Origin: CAVZTX01 sp963778375
Lineage (GTDB): Bacteria; Chloroflexota; Ktedonobacteria; Ktedonobacterales; Ktedonobacteraceae
Direction: 5' to 3'
NCBI GenBank assembly: GCA_963778375.1
Contig: CAVZTX010000029.1
Location: 45,429-109,428, forward strand
Length of the DNA: 64,000 nucleotides
This document shows positions 18,423-26,914 of this stretch, one piece after another. Under the pieces are notes generated by a model. It made no database searches, was not told where the DNA came from, and worked only from the letters and a program-made list of their open reading frames with translations. Position numbers and translations under genes: made by a program. Within the stretch, counting starts at the first letter, position 1. Every line of letters begins with the position of its first letter.

Positions 18423-19136
18423 TTATGCGTTGCTAAAGATTTCAATATTGCTTCCGCTGAGCATGCGCCCTGTGTCATCGGCCAGAAACAATAAAAGCTC
18501 CGCCATGGCGTCAGGTGTCATTGCAGCCTTTAAATGCGGCGCAGCCTGGTGCAGCATCTCCGTCTCGACCGCTCCAGGACTAACGGCACACACACGGATG
18601 TTGTACGGCTTCCCTTCTACCGCCAGAATTTCGGTCAGCCCGGCTACTCCCGATTTCGAGACGTTGTATGCGCTGAGACCCGGGAATTTCTCTACTCCCT
18701 TCACTCCTGAAAGCGAAGAAAGGTTGATAATTACACCTGAGCGTTGTGCCGACATAATACGAAAAGCCTCAAGACAACATAAGAATGTGCCGCGCAGATT
18801 TACATTCATAACGCGGTCCCAGGTGGCTACATCCATATCAACAAATGGACGAACGGCTACTATTCCCGCACAATTCACGAGGATATCAACTCGTCCATAG
18901 GTATCCATGACGTTTTGAAAGAGGCTATGCACGTCTTCTTCGCGCGAGACATCGCCTACAATTGCAAGCGTACGGTTGTCAGTTCGTGTAATCTCAGCAC
19001 TTGCTTCGTTCAAAGAGGCCGCGGTCCGGCTGAAGAGTACGACCTGCGCACCTTCGCGCGCAAAGTGATGAGCGGTTGCACGGCCTATGCCACGCCCCGC
19101 TCCTGTTATGATGGCAACACGATCTTTAATGCTCAT
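18423..19136 (-). CDS. Short-chain dehydrogenase, possible sepiapterin/pterin reductase
   Basis: 237 residues, classical SDR. The NAD(P)-binding TGAGRGIG is at 11-18, VNCAG is the NNAG equivalent, and the active site comprises INLSSLSG (Ser) and SAYNVSKSG (YxxxK). It is first in a three-gene minus-strand operon followed by PTPS and GT4. In tetrahydrobiopterin synthesis the step after PTPS is an SDR, sepiapterin reductase, so that role is inferred from position; 3-oxoacyl-ACP reductase is the generic alternative. The upstream ribosome-binding site is weak. Confidence 0.85.
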   Translation of the reverse strand: MSIKDRVAIITGAGRGIGRATAHHFAREGAQVVLFSRTAASLNEASAEITRTDNRTLAIVGDVSREEDVHSLFQNVMDTYGRVDILVNCAGIVAVRPFVDMDVATWDRVMNVNLRGTFLCCLEAFRIMSAQRSGVIINLSSLSGVKGVEKFPGLSAYNVSKSGVAGLTEILAVEGKPYNIRVCAVSPGAVETEMLHQAAPHLKAAMTPDAMAELLLFLADDTGRMLSGSNIEIFSNA

Positions 19137-19184
19137 GTGACTGTAGCTTTTTGTTTAGGCTAGTTTTTTGACTTCTTGCTCTTA

Positions 19185-19802
19185 TTATACCTTTTCTTCT
19201 GCTGCCTTGATGCGTTCGAGGAGGAGGCTCTTATTGTAATGATGAATTGCCTTGTACGGCTCAATCTGAATAGCGTGTTCATAGGCTTGCAGAGCTTCAT
19301 CGTAGTTCTGCACCTCTTCTAACAAAAGACCTAGATTGCTGTAGGTGGTGGCGGAGTAAGGCTCTAATTGGATAGAGCGCATGTAGGCAAGAATGGCTTC
19401 CTCGTAGCGTTTTGCTTCACTCAGAGCATTTCCTAAACTGCAGTAGGTGACGGAGTTGTTCGGATCGAGCTGTACAGCGTGTTGAAAGGCGTCAACCGCC
19501 TCTGTGTAACGACCGAGGGCAAACAAGGTCATGCCCATACTAGAGTATGCATAGGCATAGTTGGGGTCGAGCAGAATGGCACATGTATAAGCTGTGATGG
19601 CTTGCTCGTATCGTCCGAGACAATTGAGACTACTTGCCTTACCACATTGTGCAACTGTGTTGCCGGGATCAAGCTGGATGGCGGATTCAAAGGTCGCCAG
19701 AGCCTCTTCGTATCGCCTACTTTCATAGAGAAGGTTTCCTTCGTCCGTCCATTGTGCTGCGTTTCGAGATGGCGCATGAGATAGTATTGCCTGTTTGTCC
19801 AT
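19185..19802 (-). CDS. Tetratricopeptide-repeat protein
   Basis: 205 residues from the ATG at 19802 (AGGA 8 nt before); the frame extends to 19892 without support. At least five consecutive 34-residue TPR units run from residue ~20 to the end, for example YEEALATFESAIQLDPGN, YEQAITAYTCAILLDPNY and YTEAVDAFQHAVQLDPNN. No signal peptide or membrane segment is present. It is probably a cytosolic scaffold for protein contacts; the partner is unknown. It ends 48 nt from the SDR gene and could be read through into that operon. Confidence 0.85.
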   Translation of the reverse strand: MDKQAILSHAPSRNAAQWTDEGNLLYESRRYEEALATFESAIQLDPGNTVAQCGKASSLNCLGRYEQAITAYTCAILLDPNYAYAYSSMGMTLFALGRYTEAVDAFQHAVQLDPNNSVTYCSLGNALSEAKRYEEAILAYMRSIQLEPYSATTYSNLGLLLEEVQNYDEALQAYEHAIQIEPYKAIHHYNKSLLLERIKAAEEKV

Positions 19803-20001
19803 AGATCTTGTCCTACGTTCCTTTCGGCCTGCTGACGCGAAGCGTAGACGCGGGAGCGTCGTTGCAGGCCGTTTTTCAATAACCGCCTTCACATTTTGAT
19901 TGAAGGTGAATAGCTATTTCTTGTACTATAACGTATCAGAACCGAACAGGCAATATTTCAGGACATATTATTACGTTCCATTCATTATGCCTAAAAAACC
20001 C

Positions 20002-20031
20002 TTGTTGAAGCAAATGAGCATCTGTTATAAT
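20002..20031 (+). promoter_or_regulatory. Putative promoter of the DUF4388 gene
   Basis: TTGTTG at 20002-20007 and a perfect TATAAT at 20026-20031, 18 nt apart, about 100 nt before the ATG at 20132. A small hairpin repeat sits between promoter and gene. Confidence 0.5.
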
Positions 20032-20065
20032 GCCAACGTGAGTAATTGTACTGACAATCCTGATA

Positions 20066-20094
20066 TGTAGGGGCAATCTCTTGTGGTTGCCCTA
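20066..20094. repeat. Short GTAGGGGC hairpin repeat
   Basis: TAGGGGCAA (20068-20076) and TTGCCCTA (20087-20094) form an 8-bp stem. It is a member of the GTAGGGGC family seen also at 21421, 39382, 39432 and 48191. Confidence 0.5.
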
Positions 20095-20131
20095 ATGTGT
20101 TATTTTCTTCCACTGATCACACGGGGGGAGC

Positions 20132-21400
20132 ATGACCACAAACACCAGACTTCAAGGCTCATTAACAGAATTTGGCCTGGTGGAAGTCCTGCAAATGATG
20201 GAGTTTGGAGGTATGACCGGTGCTATTCACCTGAAGCAAGCGACAGGAAAGATTGGCATCGTCTATTTCAAAGATGGGAAGTTAGCGAGTTGCTCTGAAC
20301 TGGATGCAGGTGCGTTAACGCTTGGAGATGTGCTGCAACAACTGGGTATGGCAGCTCATCAGCAGATAGAAAAAGCATTTTCACAGCAGTTACAAGACGC
20401 CATCGGCAAGCGTATTGGTGAGCGCTTAGTCGCCATGCGGGTGATCAGTGAAAAGCAATTGAAAGAGGCGCTGCGCACGAAGGCTCTGTGGACCGCTCGT
20501 GAACTGGCCCTCTGGCAAGATGGAACCTACGAATTTATTGCTAGCCCAATTGGTCAAACAAAATCGATCTTACCGTACGGTGAGGAATCACTTGGACTTG
20601 ATGTCGTACGCGTGACCATGGAGATGATTCGCTATCATGACGAGTGGGCGCACTTGCGTACGTACCTGCCGCAGGGCATGCAAACCCTGCTCCAAATGGC
20701 TCCGGCTATTCCTTATGCGATGAGCTTCGATGTTCGCACGCTTGAACTGCTGGGACGGGCAAATATGCATCACAGCGTGCGTCGTATTGCGAGCGCTGTA
20801 CGTCGTCCCGAGTTGGAGGTGGCTCGTGACCTGGCAAGTCTTGTTCAACAGAGGCTCCTCCTGCTTGTTTCTCCAGAAGGTATGCCACGCCCAAGTAGGA
20901 ATAGTCGCGAGGTCCGTCTGCCTGATCCTGCCGAGAAGTTGCGCATGGAGAGTTTTAATTTGCTCGACCTGATCAGTCGCATGGAGCAAGATTGGAATCA
21001 CCACCGTAGCCCAATGGAGCAATTGTCGGCCTTGGCTGAATATATCAATTGGACGATGGATGCCCTTGCCGAGGCATGCCATATCAATGGCACCGATTTG
21101 GATCCCAATACACTGGAGATGCTGCTCATCTCCAATAACTTGCGCAACATGGGCACCTATCAATTCATCGTTGACCAGAATCACATCGAAGTCGGCAATT
21201 TCACCGCCCTCTGCTACGAAGTCCTGAGCGGCGAGATGAAAAAGGCCAACGATTTCTTTGAGGAAGCGTCGATCGTTCTCCAACGCATCTTGTTGTGTAT
21301 CTTCGATACCATCAATGCTCGCGTAGCCAACCTCTTCGAGCGCCTTGAAAATCAAGAAGTGTGGGAAGCCATGTTTACCCAGTTTGGCCTCCCCCGCTAA
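20132..21400 (+). CDS. DUF4388 (PATAN-like) domain protein
   Basis: 422 residues. The N-terminal 100 residues match DUF4388: GSLTEFGLVEVLQMMEFGGM, then TGAIHLKQATGKIGIVYFKDGKLASC. This is followed by a helical segment like the N-terminal domain of type II/IV secretion ATPases (KRIGERLVAMRVISEKQLKEAL). The remaining part is helical with no recognisable catalytic motif. DUF4388/PATAN proteins act in two-component, gliding and type IV pilus control. No pilus genes are adjacent, so only a regulatory or scaffold role is suggested. ATG 20132 follows GGGGGAG. Confidence 0.8.
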   Translation: MTTNTRLQGSLTEFGLVEVLQMMEFGGMTGAIHLKQATGKIGIVYFKDGKLASCSELDAGALTLGDVLQQLGMAAHQQIEKAFSQQLQDAIGKRIGERLVAMRVISEKQLKEALRTKALWTARELALWQDGTYEFIASPIGQTKSILPYGEESLGLDVVRVTMEMIRYHDEWAHLRTYLPQGMQTLLQMAPAIPYAMSFDVRTLELLGRANMHHSVRRIASAVRRPELEVARDLASLVQQRLLLLVSPEGMPRPSRNSREVRLPDPAEKLRMESFNLLDLISRMEQDWNHHRSPMEQLSALAEYINWTMDALAEACHINGTDLDPNTLEMLLISNNLRNMGTYQFIVDQNHIEVGNFTALCYEVLSGEMKKANDFFEEASIVLQRILLCIFDTINARVANLFERLENQEVWEAMFTQFGLPR

Positions 21401-21420
21401 CAACCCCGGCGTCATGTGTC

Positions 21421-21460
21421 ATCCGTCCTGTAGGGGCAGTGCCTTGTGCCTGCCCCGGAT
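21421..21460. repeat. GTAGGGGC-type hairpin repeat
   Basis: GGGGCA (21433-21438) pairs with TGCCCC (21451-21456), and outer ATCCG (21421-21425) pairs with CGGAT (21456-21460). It lies between the convergent DUF4388 and aldehyde dehydrogenase genes and may act as a terminator or REP-like element. Confidence 0.5.
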
Positions 21461-21485
21461 TGTGCCCTGGTTCCTGACCCTACCA

Positions 21486-22988
21486 TCATTTTCGTGCTGG
21501 ATAAGACACAAAAATACTCTTGATCTCGCTGAACTCCTCGACCGCACCAGGGCCAAGCTCTCGGTGTCCATTGCCACTGGCCTTCATGCCGCCAAATGGT
21601 AGGTGTATCTCAGCGCCCGTCGTAGGCGCATTGAAATAGACCAGGCCTGATTCAATATCGCGCATTGCACGAAATGTGAGGCGTGCGTTCTCCGTGAAGA
21701 TGGCAGTTGAAAGGCCATACTCGGTCGAATTCGCAACCTGCACAGCCTCTTCATACGAGGCGACAGGCACAATCGAGACAAAGGGACCAAACACCTCTTC
21801 TTTTGCAATACGCATGGTCGGGGCAACATCCGTGAAAATGGTAGGCTTATAAAAAGCCCCATTACTATAGTCACCCTCGTTTAAAGGTGTACCTCCCGTC
21901 ACTAATCGAGCACCTTCCTGTTTCCCAATTTCAGTGTACTCATGCACAGCCTTGACGCGCCCAACATTCACAAGCGGACCCATTTCAACCTGCGGTGAGA
22001 GACCATCACCAACGCGCAGTTTTTCAGCGGCCGCGACCAGACGGTCCGTGAAAGCCGATTGTATCGCCTTATGTACAATGACGCGGCTTGTCGCGGTACA
22101 ACGCTGCCCGGTTGTGCCGAATGCTCCCGAGGCAACGCTCTCCACTGCAAGGTCAAGGTCGGCATCTTCCAGCACAATCACCGCGTTTTTACCACCCAAC
22201 TCCAAAGCGCACCGGCGCAGATCACGTCCGCAAATTTCTGCAACGTGTCGTCCCACCTCGGTTGAGCCGGTGAGTGAGATCATGTTCACCCACTTATGGC
22301 TGACCAGTGCATCACCTAGCGAGCCACCTGGACCGGTAACTACATTCATTACCCCCGCAGGCAGCCCGGCCTCGTGCAACAACTCTGCTAGTTTCAGCAC
22401 AAGCAGGGGAGTGTCGCTGGCAGGTTTCAGGATAACAGCGTTTCCCGCTAAGAGCGCCGGAAAGGTCTTCCATGCCGGAATTGCCAGGGGGAAATTCCAC
22501 GGCGTGATGATCCCGACAATGCCAAGCGGTTGGCGAATCGTCATGCAAAATTTATTGGGAAGCCCTGAAGGAATCGTCTTCCCCTCTGCTCGTCGCCCCT
22601 CGCCTGCGATATACTTAGCAACATCGATAGCCGTCTGCACATCGCCCCGCGTTTCTTTCAAAATCTTGCCCATCTCGCGCGTCATCAACGTTGCAAGCTC
22701 TTCTTTGTATTGCTCCAGTAGGAGCGCTGTTCGCAGCAAGATTTCACCGCGTTCAGGAGCAGGCATGGCGGCCCAGCCCGGTTGAGCCTTCAGTGCCGCG
22801 TTGACAGCATCATCGATATCTGCGGCTGTCGATTTCTGATAGCGTCCAATAATCTCATAGGTACGTGCGGGATTGGTGCTGGTGAAGGTTTCTCCACTGC
22901 GCGAATGACGCCACTGGCCCGCAATGAAATTCTGGAAGATTTGGCTTTGCTCTGTCTGCATTGAAGGGGTGGGGGACGAAATTGACAT
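21486..22988 (-). CDS. Aldehyde dehydrogenase family protein
   Basis: 500 residues from the ATG at 22988 (GAGGAG upstream; the frame reaches 23021). ALDH hallmarks are ITPWNFPLAIPAWK, LTGSTEVGRHVAEI (cofactor site), CALELGGKNAVIVLEDADL with the general-base Glu, GTTGQRCTATSRV with the catalytic Cys, and EEVFGPFVSIVPV. It oxidises an aldehyde or semialdehyde with NAD(P)+; the sequence resembles the broad succinate-semialdehyde/alpha-ketoglutarate-semialdehyde group, but the substrate is not certain. It is divergent from the FAD monooxygenase, with about 350 bp between start codons. Confidence 0.92.
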   Translation of the reverse strand: MSISSPTPSMQTEQSQIFQNFIAGQWRHSRSGETFTSTNPARTYEIIGRYQKSTAADIDDAVNAALKAQPGWAAMPAPERGEILLRTALLLEQYKEELATLMTREMGKILKETRGDVQTAIDVAKYIAGEGRRAEGKTIPSGLPNKFCMTIRQPLGIVGIITPWNFPLAIPAWKTFPALLAGNAVILKPASDTPLLVLKLAELLHEAGLPAGVMNVVTGPGGSLGDALVSHKWVNMISLTGSTEVGRHVAEICGRDLRRCALELGGKNAVIVLEDADLDLAVESVASGAFGTTGQRCTATSRVIVHKAIQSAFTDRLVAAAEKLRVGDGLSPQVEMGPLVNVGRVKAVHEYTEIGKQEGARLVTGGTPLNEGDYSNGAFYKPTIFTDVAPTMRIAKEEVFGPFVSIVPVASYEEAVQVANSTEYGLSTAIFTENARLTFRAMRDIESGLVYFNAPTTGAEIHLPFGGMKASGNGHRELGPGAVEEFSEIKSIFVSYPARK

Positions 22989-23111
22989 AATATCTCCTCG
23001 TTGATTGTGTAAGATCATCATTGATCTTTGTCGTGGCAGTTGTTAGATATGTGTAAGGAATAGCGGCACCCTTACACAGCCATTATATCATTCTTGAAGG
23101 GCATTAGCTGA

Positions 23112-23119
23112 ACTACCTG
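23112..23119 (+). promoter_or_regulatory. ACTACCTG motif between divergent ALDH and monooxygenase genes
   Basis: One copy of an octamer that also appears upstream of the protoglobin gene (25615-25622) and, as an inverted pair, upstream of the small ORF/LuxR cluster (26814-26839). No other feature is seen in the 22989-23336 gap. Confidence 0.3.
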
Positions 23120-23336
23120 ATCGCTTTGATCTTCCTTGAGGTGACCAGTCAACAAAGAGATCTGAGGCTCCTTCCACCTGGAATGGCTCCCACAAATGGG
23201 TAATCTCACGCATGCAGCCCACCGCTCTGCTCAGCTACCATAGTTGTCAGAAGCACGAGGGAGCGCGAGCATCAAGCATGCTCCAGTAGGGCTTGAGTCC
23301 CGTAGGGAACGTCAAAACCATCAGGAGGAAGAACCC

Positions 23337-24797
23337 TTGTTACTAGATAATCAAGTAGTAAAGCACAAAAGATTTGACACTCATCATGCTATCGTGATTG
23401 ATGGGAGTATGGCCGGGTTGCTGGCAGCCCGTGTTCTCTCGGAGCATTTCGAACAAGTAACGATTATTGAACGTGATCAATTGATCGATGATGCGGAGCC
23501 GCGTAAAGGCGTTCCGCAGGGACGGCACGTGCATGCCTTACTGGCAGGTGGAGCATCTATCGTGGGAGCATACTTCCCCGACCTCTTTGCCGCGTTCGTC
23601 TAGGACAGAGCCGTCCCGGTGGGCACATCTGACATTCGTCGCTATCAGCTTGGTGTACGGGTAGCAGCAGTTCCGAGCTTGGTCAAGACGCTGTGGCAAA
23701 GCCGACCCTTTCTTGAACAGCATGTGCGGGCCGCGCTCTCAGCCAGAAACAATGTGCAGATCCTGGATGGATGCTCGGTCACACGCTTGAGTATGAATGA
23801 TGAGCGTATCACTGGCGTCGTGTTGCGCCATCACAGTGGGGAACAGCGCGAGGACGAACTGGCAGCCAATCTTGTTGTAGATGCCAGCGGACGCAAATCG
23901 CGCGCATCCCAGTGGCTTGCCTCTTTAGTATACGGTCAAGTGGAAGAAACGAGCGTCAAAATTGATGTTGGCTATGCCTCTCGCAGCTATCGCTGCCCCG
24001 ATCAGATTCCCACCGATTGGAAGGTATTGATTGTCTTGGGAACACCTCCCGACAACAAACGATTGGGAGTCATCTTTCCTATTGAGGGCGGGTATTGGAT
24101 GGTCACTCTGGCAGGCTGGCTGCGTGATTATCCACCCGATGATGATGCGGGCTTTCTGGACTATGCCCGCAGCCTGATCCAGCCGGACTTGTATGAAGCT
24201 ATCAAGGAGGCCGAACCGATCACTCCCATCGCTGTGTATAAGTACATCGCCAACTGTTGGCGGTACTATGAACGTCTGTCGCGTCTGCCAGAAGGCTTCA
24301 TCGTCACGGACGATGCCGTGTGCGCCTTTAGTCCAGTGTATGGGCAAGGAATGTCCGTCGCAGCAATGGAAGCAAAGATGCTGGATACCTGCCTGCGAGA
24401 ACAGCAGAGTTGTACTGGAAACAACCATCCGATCAATTTTCCACAGCGATTCCAGAAAGCGATTGCCAAAGAGATCAAGGCACCCTGGATGTTCTCCACA
24501 GGAGAAGACTTGCGCTATCCAGAAACCGAAGGGCGCAGATCGTTAGGCACACGTCTTTTCACCTGGTACTTCCGCCGCGTGATTGGGCTGACCGCGTCTC
24601 ATCCACTCGTGGCAGCGGCTTTCTTTCAGGTGTGGTACCTGCTCAAACCCCTGAGTTCGCTCTTCGAGCCGCGCATTGTCTGGGCTGTTCTGAGCAGAGA
24701 GCTGGTATCTCGTCAGCAAAAGCCGCGAGTAGCGAGGACCCCGGATGTGGCGAGTTCACCAGCGCCAATGCGCCCTCTGGATGAAGTAACCAGGTAA
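23337..24797 (+). pseudogene. FAD-dependent monooxygenase with in-frame amber codon
   Basis: Start TTG at 23337 is supported by AGGAGGAAG upstream. The FAD-binding Rossmann motif is HAIVIDGSMAGLLAARVLSE, with IERD at the end of strand 2. TAG at 23601-23603 interrupts the frame after LFAAFV, but homology continues in the same frame: QLGVRVAAVPSLVKTLWQSR, DGCSVTRLSMND, VVDASGRKSRASQWL and FSPVYGQGMSVAAMEAKML. The whole would be about 486 residues, similar to aromatic-ring or polyketide hydroxylase-like flavoproteins. It is a recent nonsense mutation or a base error; a downstream restart could yield a protein lacking the FAD motif. Confidence 0.8.
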
Positions 24798-24863
24798 AGG
24801 TTACCATCTGGCAAGTTTGTTCGGCGGTGATTTGCACAGGTCATTCCCAGGATGCCGGGATTA

Positions 24864-25457
24864 TTAGAACTCCCCATTCTTAACATAGGGCTGGCTCCAC
24901 AGGATGACCTGCAGCAGTACAGACTTCAGCCAGGCCTGGTGCATCTTGTTCACCTCCTCAGCACTGTGCCCCTTTTTGGCAAGGAAGGGCTTGAGTGTGG
25001 TCGTGATAGGGTAAAGCAGAGCGGGCAAGTAGCGATAGTTGATGTTATCGACTGAATTCACACCATCCGTACAATTCTTGCCACCCCGGTGATGGCGCAG
25101 CCCAATCTCGTACTGATAATCGAGCCAGGTCTGGTCGTAATTGGCCTTCGCCGTATCAAGTATCCACTGTCCAAACCGTTTGCGCACAGCAGTCAGGTAG
25201 TGTCCATCTGGCTGCCCAGTGGCCTTGCCGCTGAAGAAATGGACAAGGAAGGGATGCGAGGCGACGAAGCCATACCAGACATCGAGGATAGCCTCAACCT
25301 GGTCGTTCAAGACATCGTAGGACATACGCAGGTAATTGCTGTCTTCGTCGCTGAACAGGACTGACTGCTTGAGCTTTTCGAAGTCTTCCAGACTCAGCGG
25401 AGAGTGGGGCACGGCGCTGGTGCCGTAGGTGTAACCCGGAATTGATGTTTGGCTCAT
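24864..25457 (-). CDS. Protoglobin
   Basis: 197 residues from the ATG at 25457 (AGGAGGACT upstream), the normal single-domain protoglobin length. The family pattern YQYEIGLRHHRGGKN followed by TDGVNSVDNINYRYLPALLY includes the proximal-histidine helix, and ILDVWYGFVASHPFLVHFF matches the B-E helices. Protoglobins bind O2, CO and NO at a sheltered haem and may sense gases or carry out NO or carbene-type chemistry. No methyl-accepting or cyclase domain is fused. The upstream region has three TACCTG-type motifs (25568, 25602, 25615). Confidence 0.9.
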   Translation of the reverse strand: MSQTSIPGYTYGTSAVPHSPLSLEDFEKLKQSVLFSDEDSNYLRMSYDVLNDQVEAILDVWYGFVASHPFLVHFFSGKATGQPDGHYLTAVRKRFGQWILDTAKANYDQTWLDYQYEIGLRHHRGGKNCTDGVNSVDNINYRYLPALLYPITTTLKPFLAKKGHSAEEVNKMHQAWLKSVLLQVILWSQPYVKNGEF

Positions 25458-25638
25458 GGATAGTCCTCCTTCTGGTTGCTCGGAATGCAACCATGTTGAA
25501 AAGGGCCGAAATTCAGGTGGCCAGCAGATAGTCACTTTTTTCTTCTCGCAAGAAGTCCTGCTTAGAGTCTACCTGAATGAGATCTGAAATGCCCCTGTAG
25601 AATTACCTGTTCTGACTACCTGTCTTTGAGAAGTTGGC

Positions 25639-26346
25639 TCAGATGACTTGTTGTTCAAGGATATAGCGGGTGGCGGCACTGCGGGAGGAGACCCCCAGCT
25701 TGCTGTAGATCGTACTCAGATGCCAGTTCACAGTACGCGTACTGATGACGAGCTGTTGTGCCACCTGGGCGTCGGTCAGTCCCTGGGCGACGAGCTGCAG
25801 CACCTCGACCTCCCGTGCAGAGAGTCCCGCAGAGGAACCGACTGACGCTCTATGAGAGGGAACCAATTCCAGTGTTCGGGAGGTCAGTTTCGGCATCGGA
25901 GCTTGTCTCTGGGCAGCAGCACCTCCTCCTACTGCCAGACCAGAGATGATCGCTTCTCTGTCATCTCCTTTTCTGCTATGCAGTAGATCCTCCTCAGCGA
26001 GGACACCTGCTTCTGCATCGTTACTCTGGAGGGCGAGCACCCAGGCAGGCAGGGAGGTGGACTCTGTGCCGTTCTGCTCCCCTTGTATCTGCCTGGCAAG
26101 CATCGCGCTGGCCTCCAACAGTGAGCAGGCAGTAACAGCATCCTCCTGTTGGAGGGCCATCTGTCCCAGCAGAACGAGTTCCTGGACCAGGCTTGGAAGC
26201 ACAGAGGCGATCCTGTTCTTCCCATCTGCTCTGTTGCCTCGTTCAATCCTCACCTCGACCCGCATAGCTAATTTCGTGTCCTGCTCTTGCTGAAGGGGAC
26301 GCATTGGCCCCTCCAACTTGCAGGAACCAGCGTATGTTTGTCTCAT
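25639..26346 (-). CDS. Short LuxR-type transcriptional regulator
   Basis: 235 residues; ATG 26346 has AAGGAGG 9 nt upstream. The C-terminal GerE/LuxR HTH begins at LSAREVEVLQLVAQGLTDAQ and continues QLVISTRTVNWHLSTIYSKL, ending QQVI. The N-terminal half is not a receiver domain. A helical stretch, LVLLGQMALQQEDAVTACSL, resembles the TPR-like part that precedes the HTH in large NB-ARC/LuxR regulators such as the one at 26915-29554. It therefore looks like a truncated descendant that has lost its ATPase. It probably regulates nearby genes (protoglobin, monooxygenase). Confidence 0.85.
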   Translation of the reverse strand: MRQTYAGSCKLEGPMRPLQQEQDTKLAMRVEVRIERGNRADGKNRIASVLPSLVQELVLLGQMALQQEDAVTACSLLEASAMLARQIQGEQNGTESTSLPAWVLALQSNDAEAGVLAEEDLLHSRKGDDREAIISGLAVGGGAAAQRQAPMPKLTSRTLELVPSHRASVGSSAGLSAREVEVLQLVAQGLTDAQVAQQLVISTRTVNWHLSTIYSKLGVSSRSAATRYILEQQVI

Positions 26347-26430
26347 GGCAGATGGCCTCCTTACTCAAGGGTTTCACGAAGTTCTACTCATCTCATTTAT
26401 TAGGTACATTATTCAATGCTCGCTTGCCGA

Positions 26431-26655
26431 TTAGCGAGACTTGTTTGGATACATAACTACATCGTCGCGCCGCTCGTACTGCTGTAGCTTTGTGCCGAGC
26501 ATAAGCAGGTACCTTCCTAGTTTGCCTGCAAAGCCTTGCAGCTCATGGTTTGGCGAGTCAAACGTTGCCAGCATTCGTTCATGTTCTGCCTCTCGCAGTA
26601 ATGTTTGACGATGCTCGTGCGCCATTTCCTCAGTAGTATACCCACCTGGAATCAT
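26431..26655 (-). CDS. Small helical protein between two LuxR regulators
   Basis: 74 residues with a clear ribosome-binding site (AAAGGAGAAACAAC before the ATG). It is charged and helical, with the pattern EMAHEHRQTLLREAEHERML then FAGKLGRYLLMLGTKLQQYE. No signal peptide or membrane segment is seen. I do not recognise the family. Its place between two LuxR-type regulators on the same strand suggests co-regulation. Confidence 0.6.
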   Translation of the reverse strand: MIPGGYTTEEMAHEHRQTLLREAEHERMLATFDSPNHELQGFAGKLGRYLLMLGTKLQQYERRDDVVMYPNKSR

Positions 26656-26813
26656 GTTGTTTCTCCTTTCAGTACATCATTTCCAATCCATTTGCTCTTG
26701 TTAGGAGCTTTTCTGTAACTAGTCTACCTGGTTGGATGGCATGAGCGCATCGCATGAATATGCTATTTTGTCTGAACCAGGTGTTGCCGATCAGAGGCAG
26801 TGGCATAGCTAGA

Positions 26814-26839
26814 ACTACCTGGTCGAAGAAGCAGGTAGT
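26814..26839. promoter_or_regulatory. Inverted ACTACCTG/CAGGTAGT operator-like site
   Basis: Two perfect 8-bp arms, 26814-26821 and 26832-26839, with a 10-nt spacer. It lies in the 260-bp gap between the large LuxR gene (ends 26915) and the small ORF (starts 26655). A further TCTACCTG is at 26723-26730. Dyad sites of this size suit dimeric LuxR/GerE regulators. Confidence 0.45.
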
Positions 26840-26914
26840 GCAAGAACGAGGTACAGCATCTCTCTATGGAAGGGAGGAGTGAGGTGAGAAATAGCTAGAA
26901 TGAGGTAGAGAGGT

